Positions 1-5,922 are shown, counted from the first letter of the stretch. The stretch is 8,354 nt of DNA from Pseudomonadota bacterium (GCA_030591305.1 JAUVBI010000136.1:1-8354); one strand, 5' to 3'. Notes: generated by a model not told the origin, from the letters alone. Program-made: numbers and translations.

Positions 1-45
1 CGAGGTCTTACAAATCAGCTGCTCTACCTACTGAGCTACACCAGC
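1..45 (-). tRNA. tRNA-Thr (TGT), 5' half only, cut by the window edge
   Basis: Read on the minus strand from base 45, the sequence gives an acceptor strand GCTGGTG, the TA linker, a D arm GCTC-AGTAGGTA-GAGC, an anticodon 5' strand GCTGA and the loop TTTGTAA with anticodon TGT (complement of bases 10-12), which reads ACA threonine codons. In many gammaproteobacteria tRNA-Thr(TGT) is the first gene of the thrU-tyrU-glyT-thrT-tufB operon, and a strong promoter directly upstream fits that. One oddity: the seven bases after the loop read GACCTCG instead of the expected TCAGC complement of the anticodon stem, so the stem cannot close. Either the gene is broken here, an element has joined at the anticodon loop, or the sequence end is an assembly artefact. 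The 5' half is clear; the intactness of the gene is not. Confidence 0.8.
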
Positions 46-65
46 TTTGATCAGATCGGGAGAGG

Positions 66-147
66 CAACCACCTGTCCCGCAAGAAGGAGTGCGATTTTA
101 GGGAATGTGCTCGGGGGATGCAATAGGGGTGGGGGGTTATTTGTGGG
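66..147. repeat. 82-bp direct repeat, copy 1 (holds the tRNA promoter)
   Basis: These bases match 5923-6004 at 80 of 82 positions without gaps (differences: tgCga/tgGga and gatGcaa/gatAcaa). Weaker similarity runs a little further left (gagagg...). The two copies lie 5857 bp apart in the same orientation and bracket the whole AraC/MBL/HlyD cluster. The near identity suggests a recent duplication or the footprint of the event that brought in the cluster. Confidence 0.9.
95..123 (-). promoter_or_regulatory. sigma70 promoter of the tRNA-Thr gene
   Basis: On the minus strand there is TTGCAT (bases 118-123), a 17-bp spacer and TAAAAT (bases 95-100), close to the sigma70 consensus. A start near base 88 would give a leader of about 43 nt before the mature tRNA 5' end at base 45. 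It lies inside the 82-bp direct repeat. Confidence 0.7.
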
Positions 148-202
148 TTTAGCCAGGTGAGTCTGACAGTGCCCAATGGATTTCATAGTTACCTTGTTAT
201 CG

Positions 203-1141
203 CTAGAAAATATATGTCATCCAGGTGGATATCCACTGCAGAATATTTGCCAGGGTATTGATCGGGTTACCCTCATCGGTGAAAAACGTGACGGACGCGG
301 CGGCGCCGGCTCGTTTAAGGGTGGGATCTGCATCCACCGGGAAATTGACGCGAACCAGGTAAAGCCCAGGCTCCCCGGAAAAAGCGGCGAAAGGGTTATC
401 GATATCTTCTGCGGACACTTGCCCACGCACGATATCTGTTGGCACTTGTGCCACAGTTGAGCTGTAGACCTGGCCTGGCGAACTGGGAAATACCACGTTC
501 ACGGGCTGGCCAGCGGCAATACGCACCAGGCCATTCTGCTTCACGGCGGTTAAAATCCAGTGTTCATCGCGGTTAATGAAGTTGAGCATGCCATGTGCAG
601 GGCTTACATATTGTCCTTCTTCCAGAGTGGCGCCCACTATGATGCCGTCAGCCGGCGCCCTGGACTGCGTGTGCCGCAACTGGTACCGGGCATCGGCCAG
701 TTGAGCGCGGGCCTGATCCAGTTCGGCCTGGTATTTATCAATTTCCCGGCGGGATGCGGCTTTTTTACTCACCAGAGTCCGGATATCTTCCAGCTTCATC
801 TGCGCCAGCTTGGTGATTGCTGTCAGCTTGTCGACCTGGTACTGATAAGGCTCCGGGTCAATTTCGACAAGCAAGTCACCTTTTGCTACCGCTTGGGTTT
901 TGCGCACGTGCACAGCGACCACTCGACCGGAGACCAGGGGGTAAATTTGCTGGGTCGAGGCCTGCACGACGCCAATCTGGGAAGACGGGGTGTAATGCTG
1001 CAGGGCGCCCACAACAATGAGCGCCACAGCAAGTGCTATGCCATAGACAATGGTTTTCCACGCCCGATTCCATGGCAGCAGCTTGAACTTGCTGAATACC
1101 AGCCAAACTACTAGGAAATATAGGCTAAGAACAATCAGCAT
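203..1141 (-). CDS. HlyD-family membrane fusion protein, YibH/YiaV-like
   Basis: A 312-residue inner-membrane periplasmic adaptor. Two hydrophobic segments lie at the N-terminus (about residues 1-17 and 30-48). A biotinyl-lipoyl-like half follows (residues 66-96, with PLVSGRVVAVHV and GDLLVEIDP), then a short coiled coil (about 100-158), the second lipoyl half (RAPADGIIVGA, 161-171) and a beta-barrel region. The C-terminal ISTWMTY segment and the double N-terminal TM resemble the E. coli YibH/YiaV subgroup; those are about 380 residues, so the coiled coil here is shorter. HlyD-type proteins usually link an inner-membrane pump to an outer-membrane channel, but no pump or TolC-like gene is nearby. 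The ATG shares one base with the stop codon of the upstream MBL gene (TAATG), so the two are probably translationally coupled and act together. Family is secure; the exported substrate is unknown. Confidence 0.88.
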   Translation of the reverse strand: MLIVLSLYFLVVWLVFSKFKLLPWNRAWKTIVYGIALAVALIVVGALQHYTPSSQIGVVQASTQQIYPLVSGRVVAVHVRKTQAVAKGDLLVEIDPEPYQYQVDKLTAITKLAQMKLEDIRTLVSKKAASRREIDKYQAELDQARAQLADARYQLRHTQSRAPADGIIVGATLEEGQYVSPAHGMLNFINRDEHWILTAVKQNGLVRIAAGQPVNVVFPSSPGQVYSSTVAQVPTDIVRGQVSAEDIDNPFAAFSGEPGLYLVRVNFPVDADPTLKRAGAAASVTFFTDEGNPINTLANILQWISTWMTYIF

Positions 1142-2424
1142 TATCTGAACTTCATGTTTGTGCCGTGCTCTTCATTGAAGGTTTTATAGATTTCCTCAAC
1201 AAATGGTATTGCCTCTTCCGCCCAACCTTCAGTCACCCATGCGGGCGGTACGTACGGGTTGCTGGTATCGATTATTTTCTCTGCCAACGAAGGCGTTGGG
1301 AAAGACTCGCGGTTGGGCACCGCCATACGCGTGCGGACGCCATCCTTGGTGATATTCCACACCATGAAGTCCTGCGCGTAATCGACGGGACCGTCATAGA
1401 CAGACTGCACGGCATCCATCACGCCAGGCAGCGTGTCGGCATCGTTCTGGAAGTGATAAGCGACGGCATGCTTGGGCCGGGTCATCGCCATCACCTTGCC
1501 AAACAGGGCAGCGGTGGCATGGACTCTGGTCAGGGCATTGAGCGCTTCGGGCGGGGAGAAGCCCCATTTTGCGATAGCCTGATTGGGCGTCAGAAAACAT
1601 TCGTGAATAGAGAAATCCACGCCTTTGGCATACTCAGCCCACCAGCGATTGGGTACAGTATCGCCGGAAAATGCCAGTGTCATGCCATTCCAGTCCAGCA
1701 GAAAGCTGACAGCCTGTTCCAGGTGTATGGCCGGGATCGTCCTGATCCGAACCCCATTTTCTTCATAGATCACATTATTCACCTTGGACCAATCGTATTC
1801 CGTCACCTCCATCGAAAACGAGCGGGTGTCGATGGTGCCGGCCAGGGTGCCCGTCATCCAGGCCCAGGTTTTCTCCACGTGCTCCAGCGCCGCCTTGGTG
1901 CCCCATTCAGGGCGCGTTCCACCCCCACCGGGACCCCAAACACGCAGGGGCTTGGAGCGGTTATTTTGCGGCCCGTAAATGTAGAACGCGGGCAGGTCGC
2001 CCATGTGGTCCATGTGCAGGTGGGTCAGGAAGACCTTGTCGATAAAGTCCAGGGGGATGCCCAGGGCATAGATACGCTCCATTGAGCCGGTGCCCATATC
2101 AAAGATGAATTTGTCACCATTACCCAGTTCTATCAAAAAGCAGGCCGCCGCCTGCTTCAGGCGCGGCATGGGCATGCCCGAGCCACAAGCGATCACCCGC
2201 ATTTCGTCGGGATCCAGCGCCTCTGTGCCCGGGTAATAAACACCGTGGGTCGGTGACGGTTCTGTCGGAGACCATCCGCTTGCAACAGTTGCGCCGGCAG
2301 CGTGAGCGGATTGCATCAGGCCAGGGGAATTTCCCCCGGCACCATCCATATGGCCCCATTGATAGACCGCCGCTGCAGCCACCACAATGGCCGACCCTGC
2401 CAGCACTTTTTTCAGACTTTTCAT
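1141..2424 (-). CDS. exported MBL-fold metallo-hydrolase, GntH-like (MBL1)
   Basis: A 427-residue metallo-beta-lactamase-fold hydrolase of the tRNase Z/arylsulfatase-like branch. The metal-binding motif HLHMDH is at residues 135-140. Further likely ligands or active-site residues are H234 (PAIH), D255 (FSGDT), H274 (SIHE), H302 (VHAT) and H324 (AYHF), so the site looks complete. The N-terminus (MKSLKKVLAG plus an alanine/valine stretch to about residue 20) is a signal peptide or signal anchor; AHA-AG near residue 42 could be a cleavage site, which points to the periplasm. Overall layout and the C-terminal MVWNITKDGVRTRMAV stretch recall proteins annotated as GntH (guanitoxin biosynthesis), but no other guanitoxin genes are present, so that role is not claimed. 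The ATG at 2424 was chosen over an upstream in-frame ATG at 2460 because AGGAG (2433-2437) lies 8 nt before it and the signal sequence starts there. It is transcribed from its own box-bearing promoter at 2496-2538 and coupled to the HlyD gene. Confidence 0.9.
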   Translation of the reverse strand: MKSLKKVLAGSAIVVAAAAVYQWGHMDGAGGNSPGLMQSAHAAGATVASGWSPTEPSPTHGVYYPGTEALDPDEMRVIACGSGMPMPRLKQAAACFLIELGNGDKFIFDMGTGSMERIYALGIPLDFIDKVFLTHLHMDHMGDLPAFYIYGPQNNRSKPLRVWGPGGGGTRPEWGTKAALEHVEKTWAWMTGTLAGTIDTRSFSMEVTEYDWSKVNNVIYEENGVRIRTIPAIHLEQAVSFLLDWNGMTLAFSGDTVPNRWWAEYAKGVDFSIHECFLTPNQAIAKWGFSPPEALNALTRVHATAALFGKVMAMTRPKHAVAYHFQNDADTLPGVMDAVQSVYDGPVDYAQDFMVWNITKDGVRTRMAVPNRESFPTPSLAEKIIDTSNPYVPPAWVTEGWAEEAIPFVEEIYKTFNEEHGTNMKFR

Positions 2425-2746
2425 CAACTTATCTCCTGAGATATCTGTACCACCCCACAATTCAACGGTGGACCTGCTTTTGCTTATGTGTACCAGTTAT
2501 ACCGAAATCCAGAAAAAGGCCGCATCGAAAAATCGAAGTCTTGAATATCGGGTAGGACAGGAACACATCACTGCGGCTAAGCTCAGCACCTTTGCCGACT
2601 GCATACAGCGCGACTTAACTTGTTAGTACCACGATTTGCACTTCCACCAAAAAGGCGAACCAGGTTCTGAAGCAGTTCGCTCCGAATTTGGCCGCCAATA
2701 AGGGACCTTCCAATGTAACTCTTGCAGACCTACCCAACGGCCAGGA
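2425..2746. other. intergenic region between MBL2 and MBL1
   Basis: These 322 bases hold the MBL1 ribosome binding site (2433-2437) and promoter A. The rest (about 2540-2746) shows no clear gene and no hairpin plus T-run terminator for MBL2. A plus-strand open frame running from about 2622 into the MBL2 3' end has a faintly protein-like piece (VLKQFAPNLAANKG, then LPNGQDY at about 2724-2752), which might be a gene fossil. Confidence 0.5.
2496..2538 (-). promoter_or_regulatory. cluster promoter A, upstream of MBL1 (box-21 bp-TATAAC)
   Basis: On the minus strand a 16-bp box CTTCGATTTTTCGATG (bases 2523-2538) is followed by exactly 21 bp and TATAAC (2496-2501). The same arrangement with the same 21-bp gap occurs at 4405-4447 and 4627-4669. 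A start near 2489 would leave about 65 nt of leader before MBL1. No good -35 hexamer sits at 17 bp, which fits an activator-dependent promoter; the local AraC protein is the obvious candidate. Confidence 0.62.
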
Positions 2747-4009
2747 CTACGACTCCTCCGAAATCCCTGTTGCAGTCAACCAGGCGGGCCTCTGTGCCTT
2801 ACTCGGCTCACCTATACTCATATCCAATCCTGCCGGTGGCTTTGGCGGCGGCGCGGGCCATGCAAGCTGATCGGCCCTGGTTTGCCTGACAACGATGTAG
2901 TCAGACGTGACGTTGATGGTTGTTAGGTCTTGCATCAGTAATACGGGGCCATCATAGGTTGTGCGCCAACGCTGGAACAGCGGGTCGATCAGATTTTCAT
3001 CCAGCGTGAAGTGACTCCCCACGCCCAGTCGGGGCTTGGCAATACTGTAGACTTGACCCAGCTCGGCCGGAGTCGTGTGCTCTTCCATGACGCCCTCGGC
3101 GGCTTGAATCGGCATGTGGTTATAGTGGGCGAACTCCTCGGCAGATGGAAATATCTCATGGATGAATACGTCCGCACCCTTGCCCTGCTCGGCCTCAAAA
3201 GTGCTCGGCTGGCTGTCGGCGGTGTAGACAAAAGTGAGTCCTTTCCATTCCAGCCGGAAGCCCATTGACCCGGCGAGCGCGTGGATTACCGGAAAGGCGT
3301 AGATTTTGACGCCGCTCTCATCGTAGGCAAGCTGACGTGGCGTCTCCGGACTGAATTTGCTGATGTCAATTTCGTGAGGAACAATCGTCATTCCACCTCT
3401 GGGAAGGATGCTCTGCTTGTTCTGAATGTGCCACTCAGCCGCTCCCATTACATGCTGCGTCAACGCGGTAATACCTAATTCTGGCGTATAACCTGAAGAG
3501 CCCCACACATGTAGAGGTGTATTGCGCGCCCAACCCATCGCATCGAACAGGGGGAAGATACCGCCGATATGATCCAGATGAAAGTGCGTTATAAAGACTT
3601 TATCCAGCTCAGCGGGGTGTACGCCCAGGGCGAAGAGGTTTCCGACCGTACCGCCGCCTATATCGAAAATAAAGGAATCGCCGTTCCCCAGTTGGACCAG
3701 AATACAGGATGCCCCCTGACCAATACGCATCGGAGCGGGTCCCCAAGTACCGCAGGCGGTGATTCGCATCTCATCCTCAGCGAGGGTTTCTTTGCCCGGA
3801 ATGTAGTGCACCGGGTACTTTTTGATAGCAGTGCCGGGTGTCTTTTTGAGTACCGGAGTCTTCGTAATAGGTTTTCCCGTGAGAGGCAATGGGTAGCCAT
3901 CTTTGGTGACCCCCGGTTCTCTGGGGAAGCGGTAGTCCTCAGCCGCAGCGCTCGCGATTACAGGCATTATCAGAAACACTGCAATACCTCCTAAAATAAT
4001 TCTTTTCAT
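2747..4009 (-). CDS. exported MBL-fold metallo-hydrolase, paralog of MBL1 (MBL2)
   Basis: A 420-residue metallo-beta-lactamase-fold hydrolase of the same family as MBL1. A classical signal peptide is visible (MKRIILGGIAVFLIMPVIAS, cleavage probably around residues 20-23), so the mature enzyme should be periplasmic. The metal motif HFHLDH is at residues 142-147, with H243 (VIHA), D265 (TADS), H284 (FIHE), H311 (HTTPAE) and H333 (GSHF) in the expected order. Shared blocks with MBL1 include DEMRI/DEMRV, ACG near residue 85, QLGNGDSFIFD/ELGNGDKFIFD and a YDGPV segment near 352, but the N-terminal linker and the proline-rich C-terminus differ, so this is an old duplication. The ATG at 4009 is preferred over TTG at 4015 because of the purine-rich AGAGAGAG just upstream and the signal peptide. 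The RHH gene lies 101 bp upstream in the same direction. The substrate is unknown; lactone, phosphoester or sulfate-ester hydrolysis are all possible for this fold. Confidence 0.9.
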   Translation of the reverse strand: MKRIILGGIAVFLIMPVIASAAAEDYRFPREPGVTKDGYPLPLTGKPITKTPVLKKTPGTAIKKYPVHYIPGKETLAEDEMRITACGTWGPAPMRIGQGASCILVQLGNGDSFIFDIGGGTVGNLFALGVHPAELDKVFITHFHLDHIGGIFPLFDAMGWARNTPLHVWGSSGYTPELGITALTQHVMGAAEWHIQNKQSILPRGGMTIVPHEIDISKFSPETPRQLAYDESGVKIYAFPVIHALAGSMGFRLEWKGLTFVYTADSQPSTFEAEQGKGADVFIHEIFPSAEEFAHYNHMPIQAAEGVMEEHTTPAELGQVYSIAKPRLGVGSHFTLDENLIDPLFQRWRTTYDGPVLLMQDLTTINVTSDYIVVRQTRADQLAWPAPPPKPPAGLDMSIGEPSKAQRPAWLTATGISEES

Positions 4010-4051
4010 GGTCAAACTCTCTCTTTCATTCGTAGTAAATTATTAACGTCC

Positions 4052-4063
4052 GTTACCGGTAAA
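4052..4063. promoter_or_regulatory. ACCGGTAAA-type site between the RHH gene and MBL2
   Basis: The plus strand reads GTTACCGGTAAA. Related words occur at 4362-4372 (CACCGGTAAAG) and 4386-4397 (GTAACGGTAAAG). The three fall just before MBL2, in the RHH leader and at the predicted start of promoter B, the places where an operator of the RHH protein would be expected. The motif is short, so this is a weak call. Confidence 0.3.
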
Positions 4064-4110
4064 TGGATACACCAATCAGGGGACCCTGAAATAAGAACTC
4101 AAACACTTTG

Positions 4111-4320
4111 TTATTTCACCCCAATATGAGCTGCGATGATGCGGTGAATTACAGACGCCATTGATCGTTCTTCATCAACAGTGACCTGCGTCAGATAGTG
4201 CAATTCCTGATCTGTGACAAAGGTGACCAACCGGTTGGGGCGAGCGATCCGAGAGGGCACGCGCGGACGGCCTAACCGCCCCTTCCTCTCTGATTGTGTT
4301 GTGCGTTCTTTTTTCATCAT
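4111..4320 (-). CDS. small ribbon-helix-helix (CopG/Arc-like) DNA-binding protein
   Basis: A 69-residue basic protein. The first 30 residues are rich in Lys/Arg (KKERTTQSERKGRLGRPR) and probably disordered. Residues about 31-67 fit a ribbon-helix-helix fold: a beta strand RLVTFVTD, a first helix (QELHYLTQVTVDEE) and a second helix beginning SMASVIHRIIAAHI. Such proteins bind DNA as dimers through the strand and usually repress their own operon. Start: ATG at 4320 with AGGA about 7 nt upstream; a second ATG follows at once. It is the first gene after promoter B (4405-4447) and lies 101 bp upstream of MBL2, so it is likely cotranscribed with it. No toxin gene lies beside it, so an antitoxin role is not supported. 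Confidence 0.7.
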   Translation of the reverse strand: MMKKERTTQSERKGRLGRPRVPSRIARPNRLVTFVTDQELHYLTQVTVDEERSMASVIHRIIAAHIGVK

Positions 4321-4361
4321 CCGAGATTCCTAGATGTGATTTATTCGCCAAGGTCCACCGG

Positions 4362-4397
4362 CACCGGTAAAGACAAACACAATATGTAACGGTAAAG
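4362..4397. promoter_or_regulatory. tandem putative operator sites downstream of promoter B
   Basis: Two related words, CACCGGTAAAG (4362-4372) and GTAACGGTAAAG (4386-4397), are spaced about 24 bp apart, two helical turns plus a little. On the minus strand each is TTTACCG and each sits beside a GGTGGAC word. The right-hand copy overlaps the predicted transcription start of promoter B, a repressor position. The RHH protein encoded just downstream is the candidate binder; this is inference. Confidence 0.35.
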
Positions 4398-4404
4398 TCC
4401 ACCC

Positions 4405-4447
4405 TTTATATATCAAGCCGCTGACAGGCGGCATCAAAAAATCGAAG
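4405..4447 (-). promoter_or_regulatory. cluster promoter B, upstream of the RHH-MBL2 genes
   Basis: On the minus strand the box CTTCGATTTTTTGATG (4432-4447) is followed by 21 bp and TATAAA (4405-4410). The predicted start near 4398 gives a leader of about 78 nt before the RHH ATG. Similarity to promoter C extends beyond the box (plus strand AAAGTCCA...CTTTATA on the far side). Together with A and C it defines a shared regulatory element. Confidence 0.65.
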
Positions 4448-4626
4448 CGCCACCAGAACCTGGCAGACCGTATCTACTTCTCATAAAATCGAGACCATGG
4501 GTAAGGCTTGTGTATCTAATCAGCAGTGAATGGCCAGTGGAATTGGGTTTCCATCATCTACCTGAATTACCAAAGTTAGTTCAGTAGGTATATGATTGGC
4601 ATATTGCGTGCCGGAAAAGTCCAGTC

Positions 4627-4669
4627 TTTATAAATGAGGCTGCGGGTAGGCAATATCAAAAAATCGAGG
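4627..4669 (-). promoter_or_regulatory. cluster promoter C, between the RHH gene and araC
   Basis: On the minus strand the box CCTCGATTTTTTGATA (4654-4669) is followed by 21 bp and TATAAA (4627-4632), as in promoters A and B. The nearest downstream gene in this orientation is the RHH gene about 300 bp away, beyond promoter B. It may be a tandem upstream promoter, drive a short RNA, or act as an autoregulatory site for araC, whose start codon is 84 bp to the right of the box. Confidence 0.55.
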
Positions 4670-4705
4670 TCGTAACAATGTCTTACGGGCAGTATCGCGC
4701 CGCTT

Positions 4706-4733
4706 ACCCAATCATGATGTGGCACAATTGGGT
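4706..4733. promoter_or_regulatory. inverted repeat ACCCAAT-N14-ATTGGGT before araC
   Basis: Perfect 7-bp arms lie 14 bp apart and end 20 bp before the araC ATG. The centre-to-centre distance of 21 bp places both arms on one face of the helix, as for a dimer operator. It could instead form a hairpin in the araC leader. No clear sigma70 promoter for araC was found around it. Confidence 0.35.
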
Positions 4734-4753
4734 TCTTACCAGGGCCACCCGAT

Positions 4754-5692
4754 ATGCGTGAAACCATCAATCAGAAATCTTTTCATATCGAAGAGCTATC
4801 AGCCTTGCAGTTCGGCTGGCAGGTCGATTTTACCCAGCTTGGCCCTGCCCAGCTCGAATCCGCGGTTAGCCTGGTGCAATCCAGCGTTATAGGGGCGTGC
4901 CACTTTCAGCTCAGTTCCGGTTTTGATCAACGTATGCATGCCCAACCCGGCTACTACAGCTTCGGCCTGCCCGACCCGAAAACCACGGGAGTCACGGTGC
5001 AGGGGAAAGCCGCTAGTCCGGGCGCCATAATTGTACTTCCACACGACGATGAAGCGTACGGAGCTTCCCATGCCGGTTTTCAAGGCTACGGCATCCATAT
5101 CAGGGCGGCATATCTAGAGTCCATAGCAGAGACAGTTTTCAAAATGCCCTTGCGATTACTGGTGCCTGTGGCCAGTGTCTATGCGCTGACGGAGGTAGAA
5201 TTTGGCCATCTTCGCTGGGAATTGGCCAAGTGGTGGCAAATGGCCGCAACGGATGACCCTGCGAGTGCGTCACTGCTTGTACACCGTCAAGAAGCGCTGG
5301 CCATAGCCGTCCTGAATGGCCTCAGCCACTCCGTCAAAACTGATGAAACGCCATACCTTAAGTCTGACCGGGCGATAAGAGTTGTGCTGGATTATGTAAA
5401 CAGCACACCCTCAGACGAGATTACGGCAGTCGGACTGTGCACGCTCGCCGATTGCAGCCAGCGTTGGCTGGAGCAGAGTTTCAAAACGCGTTTTGGGGTT
5501 ACTCCAAAGGCCTATGTCAAATGCCTGCGATTAGCACGCCTGCGGCAGGACTTGTTCCGCACAACTAACCGTGAGAGCGAAACTATCATTGAACTAGCCA
5601 GTGCTTACGGGTTTTGGCATATGGGCCAGTTGGCTGCAGACTATCGCAAGGTATATGGCGAATTACCATCGGATACAATGAAGAGACACTGA
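4754..5692 (+). CDS. AraC-family transcriptional regulator, EutR-like C-terminus
   Basis: A 312-residue regulator. The C-terminal DNA-binding domain covers about residues 203-312, with the first helix-turn-helix near 225-245 (LADCSQRWLEQSFKTRFGVTP) and the second near 276-300 (IIELASAYGFWHMGQLAADY). The FWHMGQ-AADYR-GELPS signature is the one seen in EutR-type AraC proteins. The N-terminal 190 residues are a beta-rich sensor-like domain without a recognisable ligand motif. The gene diverges from the RHH-MBL2-MBL1-HlyD genes, which suits a local activator of promoters A-C. Start: ATG 4754 with only a weak AGGG about 10 nt upstream; no better alternative was seen. No ethanolamine genes are present, so EutR function is not claimed; the inducer could be the substrate or product of the periplasmic hydrolases. 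Confidence 0.9.
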   Translation: MRETINQKSFHIEELSALQFGWQVDFTQLGPAQLESAVSLVQSSVIGACHFQLSSGFDQRMHAQPGYYSFGLPDPKTTGVTVQGKAASPGAIIVLPHDDEAYGASHAGFQGYGIHIRAAYLESIAETVFKMPLRLLVPVASVYALTEVEFGHLRWELAKWWQMAATDDPASASLLVHRQEALAIAVLNGLSHSVKTDETPYLKSDRAIRVVLDYVNSTPSDEITAVGLCTLADCSQRWLEQSFKTRFGVTPKAYVKCLRLARLRQDLFRTTNRESETIIELASAYGFWHMGQLAADYRKVYGELPSDTMKRH

Positions 5693-5721
5693 AGTACTGA
5701 CAGACAAACAACCGCCACCGC

Positions 5722-5781
5722 CCCATCCCCCGCATCGACGACGACCGGCCCAACATCCACCTACCGCTCTGGAGACTACTG
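5722..5781. repeat. repeat X, matching 6904-6962
   Basis: This stretch starts with CCCATCCCCCG and ends with GGAGACTACTG. Its counterpart has CCCATCCCCCG and GGAGAATACTG in the same order, and 22 bases are identical (5748-5769 against 6929-6950). Each copy is followed downstream by a copy of the 82-bp repeat or a decayed form of it, so the two together may be one ancestral unit. Confidence 0.75.
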
Positions 5782-5922
5782 TAAAAGGATCAGCAGTTTA
5801 CCGACCTGGAGCAGCCAAACATCCCTTTGTAGGGGAACAGACATTCAGCCAGCTCAGAAGAGGTTCGGCTTTTCCCCCTACCGAATTTCTTACAATTCTT
5901 GAGCTTACTGGTGAGAGGCCTT

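Larger units (their letters stand above)
4321..4753. other. divergent regulatory region between the RHH gene and araC
   Basis: This stretch of 433 bases holds promoters B and C, the tandem TTTACCG words, a weaker partial box at about 4480-4495 (ATAAAATCGAGAC, no TATAA at the 21-bp spacing) and an inverted repeat ACCCAAT/ATTGGGT (4706-4712 and 4727-4733, centres 21 bp apart) directly before araC. No convincing gene is seen inside; minus-strand reading from promoter C finds only tiny frames. Confidence 0.6.

Noticed and set aside
560..1114. Plus-strand open frame of 184 codons inside the HlyD gene
   Set aside because: Antisense shadow of a well-supported HlyD protein; the product shows no family features.
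1165..2085. Long plus-strand open frame (306 codons) inside MBL1
   Set aside because: It lies antisense to a clear MBL gene with all metal motifs, and its product is a low-complexity His/Arg-rich sequence without a domain.
1961..2460. Upstream ATG at 2460 as the MBL1 start
   Set aside because: The ATG at 2424 has a well-placed AGGAG and begins directly with the signal sequence; the extra 12 residues would sit before it without a ribosome binding site.
3569..3994. Plus-strand open frame of 141 codons inside MBL2
   Set aside because: Antisense shadow; MBL2 has a signal peptide and a complete metal site on the other strand.
1141..4009. Guanitoxin biosynthesis cluster
   Set aside because: Only the MBL proteins recall GntH; no other guanitoxin biosynthesis gene is present in the window.
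4111..4320. Antitoxin of a toxin-antitoxin pair
   Set aside because: The RHH fold would allow it, but neither neighbour resembles a toxin; the next gene is a full-length exported hydrolase 101 bp away.
4576..4770. Minus-strand frame of 64 codons across promoter C and the araC start
   Set aside because: It overlaps the araC start and the shared promoter element, has no recognisable domain and no ribosome binding site.
5748..5769. GCCCAAC in repeats X and Y as an integron attC core (RYYYAAC)
   Set aside because: No matching GTTRRRY partner at a suitable distance, no hairpin of attC type and no integrase in view; a 7-base match to a degenerate core is expected by chance.
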